From NCBI GenBank assembly GCA_965197405.1, contig OZ240206.1:1674001-1738000 (forward strand): a stretch of DNA of 64,000 bases. The letters are read 5' to 3'. Both the position numbers and the translations under genes were made by a program. The DNA is from G965197405 sp965197405 (GTDB lineage: Bacteria; Chloroflexota; Dehalococcoidia; Lucifugimonadales; JAGWBF01). The notes under the pieces were generated by a model that had not been told where the DNA came from, did no database searches, and was given only the letters and a program-made list of their open reading frames with translations. Of this stretch, positions 60,401-64,000 are shown piece by piece (within the stretch, counting starts at the first letter, position 1; every line of letters begins with the position of its first letter).

Positions 60401-60884
60401 CTCGATTCAGGACAGGGACGCCAAGGTAGAGCTGGCCGAGCGCAACCCCCTGGCCGGCGGCGGCTGGAGCGGGCTTACCATCTTCAGCATGTCCGCCATA
60501 GTCGTAGCCGTAGCGCTGGCCCTGGGAATCTACGCTGCCGTCTCGGTACGCAGTGGCAGGATAGACCTGACGGTCGCCAGGACCATGGGCCTCTCCAGGA
60601 GCCAGATACTCCTGTCCCTGGTGATGGAGCGGGTTGTCGTGGCCGTCGTGGGGATAGCGGCGGGGGTCGCCATAGGCGTCTGGCTCGGCTGGTGGGTACT
60701 GGGATTCCTGGACACGACGACCAGTGGACAGACGGTGATTCCCCCCATGATAGTGACCGTTCACGAGTGGCTCATGGTCCTGGTGTTTATGGGCCTTGCG
60801 TCGGCCCTATCCCTGGCTATCTTCTTCGCCGCCCTTTCCGTCAGCAGGATGAGGGCGGCGGACGTGCTGAGGGAGGGGGAGTAG
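57420..60884 (+). CDS. Large FtsX-like (MacB-type) permease
   Basis: About 1154 aa. One helix at the N-terminus (LLLAITSFGILAAVTLMA), a large exported domain to about 320, three helices of a first FtsX module around 325-440, further helices to about 580 (including YYIDILVLALIGLVWWQI), a second exported domain to about 1015 with a carbohydrate-binding-like stretch (VVEGYEEAAGAWVAVPG), and the last three helices of a second FtsX module. It would be the membrane part of an ABC system exporting or releasing lipids, lipoproteins or peptides. No ATP-binding subunit is seen. GTG 57420 or 57423 follows GAAGGG; TTG 57408 lacks a site. Paired with the next gene (6 nt gap). Confidence 0.85.
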   Translation: MVGKKSGIGVLLWLLPRRLRSSWLLLAITSFGILAAVTLMAIGAVYSRGLAEGGLRHELASVAPTTLDAQALIRNRPLGPADYEKLRPAVEEVTAARLGYMLEYTHRFGRTEQNLPLVRVGEAEAPSFNSPLGQPFFITDFDKHSRLVEGRWPEADPVLHDKGVDLEMVVGKRAGEYMRLGIGSQIHIFPFRTDPSERITLTVTGLAEPLDTREDYWMGLSPSNYYNVQEGGFDRPVLVPIYVPEKLFFSGLGARYPTLVGDYGWFLFLDPGVLTASRVIPTQDALEGLETDLNKQFPHSLLLTGLGNALDDYERDLTHARVPLFLFISLVVLVILYFLVLLMGLLSRTRSDEASLLRSRGASMLQVSGLLAFGEGIVVLLAIALGPFLALVIVRHLLLGTINPAGDGGPVSVGLSADMFVMGAVGGLLSLAVLIVSGAGLARLGIVEFLKERARPPTVPLIHRYYIDILVLALIGLVWWQIHDRGGFLERDVLSGALEGDISLRLGPVLVLLGAALLLLRVLPLLVNVAAWAASFLGPAWVSFALTRVARDPLPHGSLAVILLLASALGIFGATFQSTLSRSQRDQALYKTGGDLVVKSPTFFSPTQAELAGVEGVQTISPVVRGAGTLLDGLPGASTTLISLDPGTLHDTAWFRDDFADKDLPRLLNPLRNGAPLVNGGQVRSGENVRRIEERSRGIVLPIEAEHVGVWVKFFTRGLGQGQSERKVVLWMRISGVEGNYRSLILEHRPPPGTRVEGAADQAANASETPLPLGDDWNYFEAPLPEDTFFIQPPFSVVSVFITAVSRGSVTVLPPGSMGLDDVTVRGPSIRPNGAVVEGYEEAAGAWVAVPGTKPTPDTMERTSQAARSGRFGLAFSWMESLGTAPRGIFMPPGLFPLPAIGGPIFGVGQELRVRSQGGVIVPFVVRDVTDYFPTVLEPSRPFLLVSLEEYSKYVRRMHGGEVDTPSEFWVSLEDDADRGQAIVSMSHNLSPFASIQDRDAKVELAERNPLAGGGWSGLTIFSMSAIVVAVALALGIYAAVSVRSGRIDLTVARTMGLSRSQILLSLVMERVVVAVVGIAAGVAIGVWLGWWVLGFLDTTTSGQTVIPPMIVTVHEWLMVLVFMGLASALSLAIFFAALSVSRMRAADVLREGE

Positions 60885-60890
60885 AAAAAA

Positions 60891-63800
60891 ATGTCCCTTC
60901 TTCATCTCGCCTACGTCATCGCCCTGCGAAGGATTATCTCCACGTGGAGATTGGAGCTGGTCCTGTTTTTGGGGATAGTGCTGGCCGTGGCCCTGCTGTC
61001 CAGCGGCATGGTCTTCTCCGACATGCTGGCGGAGGCCGCGCTGCGCCGCGCCCTGGACCAGGCCACCCCGGAAGAGGCCAACCTTTCCGTCCGGGTGTTC
61101 AACGGCCTCGACGACCCTTCCATCGTGGCGAAGGAGGACTCCATCTACCGGTCCAGCTACAATTTCGTGGAAGGTCGGGTGGGTGGACGATTCCAGTCCT
61201 ATTTGCGGGACAAGTCCCATCTCATTGAGACCTCGACCTTCTTCTTCCAGGGGCATCCCAACCTGGAGCTGGCTGACAGCCTCCGTCCCCGTGGCAGGAT
61301 TATGTACATGAGCGGCCTTGCTCCGGGCTCGCAGGAGCCGGAGGCCCGCGTAGAGGTGCTTGAGGGACGATGGCCCTACGCCGCCTCGGGCGGCAGGAGC
61401 ATGGCTGACCCCGGCGGACCCGTGCCTGATGGACCCGTAGAAGTCGCGATAGACACTCGCGGCTCCCAACTGCTTCAGCTTGGCGTGGGCGACGAGATGG
61501 AAGTTTTCCCGGCATCCGGAGTGACCGACCCTCCGGCCATGAGGGTGCGGGTTGTGGGCATATTCCAGAGAGCGGACCCGGACGCCGAGTTCTGGTACCG
61601 CGCCGAACGCACCCTGAGCATCCAGGACGACCAGTGGACCATGGTGCCGCTCTTTACCTCGGATGACGCCATCTACGAAAGGGTTGGCCGGATTTACCCG
61701 GGGCTGTACACGGACTTCGGATGGTTTTATTACCTGGACCGGCATGGGCTGCGCGCAGGGGACGTGGACGCTATCCAGGCCACCATCCTGGGGGCCAAAA
61801 ATGACGTGAGCGCGAACCTGGACAACTCCTCCATCTTCATCAAGCTGGACGAGGTGCTGGACGAGTACGAGGAGCAGCTGCTCCTGGCCCGCATCCCCCT
61901 CTTCCTGATGGTCTTTCTGGTCACAGGCATACTCATCTATTACCTGGCCCTGGTGAGCGGGCTGATAGTCAGGTCTCGCTCCACCGAAATATCCGTGCTG
62001 AAGAGCCGGGGGGCCACCACCGCCCAGATAGGTCTGCTGGCGGCGGTGGAGGGGGTACTTCTGGCCGTCCCCGCCATAGCCCTGGGGCCTCTGCTGGCGC
62101 TGGGCGTGTCCAAGGCTCTGGGGAGGGTCTTCTTCGACTTCCAGTCCGGGGGTGATCAGGCCCCCGTAACCCTCTCCTCCGAGGCCTTCCTGCTGGGAGT
62201 GGCGGGCGCATTTCTAGCCGTAGTCGTGCTCACCGTCTCGACGCTGGTATCATCCCGTCACGGAATCGTGGAGTTCCGGCAGACGGGGGCCAGGCCGCCC
62301 AGAGCGCCCTTTGTCCATCGCTACTATATCGACATCCTGGCCCTGGCGTTGATAGGCGTGGTATGGTGGCAGATCCAGTCTCGCGGCTCCTTCCTGGTGC
62401 GCTCCGTCGGGACGGGAGAGCTTCAGATTGACTTTTCCCTCATGCTGGGCCCTGTGCTGGGACTCCTGGCTTTGGGACTCCTGGTGTTGCGCGTCTTCCC
62501 CCTGGTCGTGGGGATAGTGGCGTGGGCCGCGGAGCGGCTCGGGCCGGCCTGGCTGGCCCAGGGGTCCCGTCGAGTTTCCAGGGACCCTATCGTGCCTGGG
62601 GCGCTGGTGGTATTGCTCATGCTGGCTACGGCTCTGGGGGTCATAGGGAGCGCCTTCAGCTCTACGCTGGAGCGCAGCCAGAAGGACCGTGCCCTGTACG
62701 CTGCGGGGGCGGACTTGCGCGTCCAGCATGCAGGGGATACGGACCCCATGCTGCTCCTGGGCCTCTCCGACCTTGCCGGCCCCGATGGAGGGGTGGATGG
62801 GGTGGAGCGGGCAGCCGAGGTGGAGCGCATCAGCGGCGGTCTCCTGACCAAAGGGCTGAACTTCGATAACATAACCGTCCTGGCCGTTGATACGGAGAAC
62901 TTCGCCGAGGTGGTGGGGTGGTACAGGCCCGATTTCGTGGACGGGAAATCCCTGGAAGAGCTTACCAGCGCCATCAGGCCCGACCCTGCGAGCTTTCCCT
63001 CGCACAAGCCTTCGGCGGAAGGGGTGGCACAGGGCGAGCGGGAAGGGGTCCTTCTGCCTGAAGATGCAAGCGCCCTGAGCATATGGGTCAACCCCGTCAG
63101 GCCCGACGGGCGGGAGTCGCTGAGGGCGAGGCTTCAGGATGCCCGTGGCTACTACTTCGACATCCTCATCGGCAGGCTCAATTTAGTCGGCTGGCAACGC
63201 TTCGAGGCCGACCTTTCCCCCATGCCTACGCGTATATCTTTCGGGTCGGAGGAGCCGCCAAAGCTGCCGGAAGTCATACCCCCTTTTACCCTCCTCTCGT
63301 TCCAGGTCTACGCTCGGGGGGGCGCCGCGCAGCCCGGCGCCGCGTTCCTGGGGGACCTGGTCGCCATCACGCCCCGGGGAGAGGAGACGATAGAGGACTT
63401 CCAGACCCTGGAAGGGTGGCACGTCGTGGAGGACTACGCCAGGCCCGGCCTGTACGCCCTGGAGCTCAGCGAGTCCGTCGCGACGCCCACCAACGGCAAG
63501 GCGGCGCGCTTCAGCTGGGCGCCCGGAGGCATCGGGGCGCGGGCCTTGCGAGTTGGCAGGCCGGAAAAGCCTGTGCCAACGGTGGTGAGCAGGTCCCTCC
63601 TGGACATAGCCGAGGCCCAGGTGGGGGACACCGTGACCATATCCGTGTCCAATGCCTCCTTCCTTATCGAGGTGGTGGGGGCGGCGGAGTATCTCCCCAC
63701 GCTGAACCCCAGGGAGAAGCCGTTTGTGGTGATGGACCTGCGGACCTTCACCCATCACACAAACCTGCACAAGCAAACGGCGTCCGGGGGCAGCAATGAG

Positions 63801-64000
63801 CTGTGGGCCCGCCTGGATAGCCCCGACCGGGACCCGGACGCGGTCGTTCAGGCTATCGCCGGGCGCGACATCAACGTGAAGGAGGCGCACCTGGCCTCGG
63901 AGATGGTGGCCCAGCGCGTGGACCAGCCCCTCGTCAACGCCAGCTGGGGCGGGCTTCTGGTGCTGATGTTCCTGGCGCTGGTCCTGGCCAGCGCCTCGGG
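60891..64000 (+). CDS. Second large FtsX-like permease, cut by window end
   Basis: At least 1036 codons, open at the window end. ATG 60891 follows GGGAGGGGGAG and lies 6 nt after the first permease. The layout mirrors it: N-terminal helix (LVLFLGIVLAVALLSSG), exported domain to about 325, FtsX-type helices around 330-445 (YYLALVSGLIVRSRSTEIS and VLKSRGATTAQIG), the shared HRYYIDILALALIG-type segment, a second exported domain with an EDFQTLEGWHVVEDYA stretch resembling a sugar-binding fold, and the start of the final helices (SWGGLLVLMFLALVLAS). The two probably form a heterodimeric permease; the ATPase gene may lie just beyond the window. Confidence 0.85.
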   Translation, partial: MSLLHLAYVIALRRIISTWRLELVLFLGIVLAVALLSSGMVFSDMLAEAALRRALDQATPEEANLSVRVFNGLDDPSIVAKEDSIYRSSYNFVEGRVGGRFQSYLRDKSHLIETSTFFFQGHPNLELADSLRPRGRIMYMSGLAPGSQEPEARVEVLEGRWPYAASGGRSMADPGGPVPDGPVEVAIDTRGSQLLQLGVGDEMEVFPASGVTDPPAMRVRVVGIFQRADPDAEFWYRAERTLSIQDDQWTMVPLFTSDDAIYERVGRIYPGLYTDFGWFYYLDRHGLRAGDVDAIQATILGAKNDVSANLDNSSIFIKLDEVLDEYEEQLLLARIPLFLMVFLVTGILIYYLALVSGLIVRSRSTEISVLKSRGATTAQIGLLAAVEGVLLAVPAIALGPLLALGVSKALGRVFFDFQSGGDQAPVTLSSEAFLLGVAGAFLAVVVLTVSTLVSSRHGIVEFRQTGARPPRAPFVHRYYIDILALALIGVVWWQIQSRGSFLVRSVGTGELQIDFSLMLGPVLGLLALGLLVLRVFPLVVGIVAWAAERLGPAWLAQGSRRVSRDPIVPGALVVLLMLATALGVIGSAFSSTLERSQKDRALYAAGADLRVQHAGDTDPMLLLGLSDLAGPDGGVDGVERAAEVERISGGLLTKGLNFDNITVLAVDTENFAEVVGWYRPDFVDGKSLEELTSAIRPDPASFPSHKPSAEGVAQGEREGVLLPEDASALSIWVNPVRPDGRESLRARLQDARGYYFDILIGRLNLVGWQRFEADLSPMPTRISFGSEEPPKLPEVIPPFTLLSFQVYARGGAAQPGAAFLGDLVAITPRGEETIEDFQTLEGWHVVEDYARPGLYALELSESVATPTNGKAARFSWAPGGIGARALRVGRPEKPVPTVVSRSLLDIAEAQVGDTVTISVSNASFLIEVVGAAEYLPTLNPREKPFVVMDLRTFTHHTNLHKQTASGGSNELWARLDSPDRDPDAVVQAIAGRDINVKEAHLASEMVAQRVDQPLVNASWGGLLVLMFLALVLASAS

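Noticed and set aside
1..64000. tRNA or rRNA genes
   Set aside because: I scanned the gaps for T-loop-like and anticodon-arm-like patterns and saw none. A covariance-model search would be decisive.

Overview
The window is about 64 kb of a GC-rich bacterial chromosome. It most resembles an aerobic member of the Chloroflexota, perhaps a Dehalococcoidia or SAR202-like lineage. That placement is inferred from gene content (caa3-type oxidase, futalosine menaquinone route, CIRCE-controlled groESL, DUF1385 beside rpmE, fatty-acid/CoA and amidohydrolase genes) and not from any 16S sequence. Gene starts use many GTG and TTG codons, usually with clear Shine-Dalgarno (SD) sequences. No tRNA, rRNA, transposase, phage gene or cas gene was recognised.

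Layout. 1-5.2 kb: haem-copper oxidase block (COX I end, COX III, a COX IV-cytochrome c fusion, CtaG, a small membrane protein, SCO). 5.4-9.0 kb, minus: thrS with an overlapping HicB-like gene, then infC-rpmI-rplT; infC appears to start at AUA. 9.5-11.7 kb: an SDR oxidoreductase and a pentapeptide-repeat potassium-channel-like protein. 11.9-18.8 kb, minus: epimerase, ABM protein, MFS permease, HpcH/HpaI aldolase, acyl-CoA ligase and two crotonases, with a two-copy type I-E CRISPR-like repeat at 12.9 kb. 18.8-23.9 kb: groES-groEL with promoter and CIRCE, then sbcC. 23.9-27.4 kb, minus: CoA-transferase genes arranged A1, B1-A2 fusion, B2. 27.8-33.7 kb: VOC protein, B12-type radical SAM protein with a repeated tail, ketosynthase, recJ, zinc-finger protein. 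34-38 kb: amidohydrolase, endonuclease V, prfB with its programmed frameshift. 38.4-45.5 kb, minus: riboflavin genes ribD-ribE-ribBA, dcd, a SIMPL lipoprotein and an ECF sigma/anti-sigma pair. 46-50 kb: menaquinone genes mqnE-mqnA-mqnC, and mqnD on the other strand. 50.5-57 kb: MTHFR-like protein, CinA-C protein, then rplU-rpmA-rpmE-DUF1385, L-2-hydroxyglutarate oxidase and an Ldh2-type dehydrogenase on the minus strand. 57.4 kb to the end: two very large FtsX-like permeases, the second cut by the window edge.

How the genes fit together. Menaquinone made by the mqn genes would feed an aerobic chain ending in the caa3-type oxidase, assembled by CtaG and SCO. The CoA ligase, crotonases, CoA-transferases, aldolase, 2-hydroxyacid oxidase and Ldh2 genes suggest growth on carboxylic acids. 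The ribosomal, release-factor and chaperonin genes are housekeeping.

The most striking non-genic feature is the intergenic space. Nearly every gap of 150-500 nt holds copies of short dispersed repeats. The main family is a 130-200 nt MITE-like element with inverted ends (CAGGGYCTTTCAATTGTC and its complement) and interchangeable cores. A copy splits rpmI from rplT, and another supplies the stop codon and last residues of dcd. Other points worth checking are the 61-bp CRISPR-like duplication that carries the tail of the neighbouring gene, the AUA start of infC, the B1-A2 CoA-transferase fusion, and the radical SAM protein with a four-fold C-terminal repeat next to a ketosynthase.
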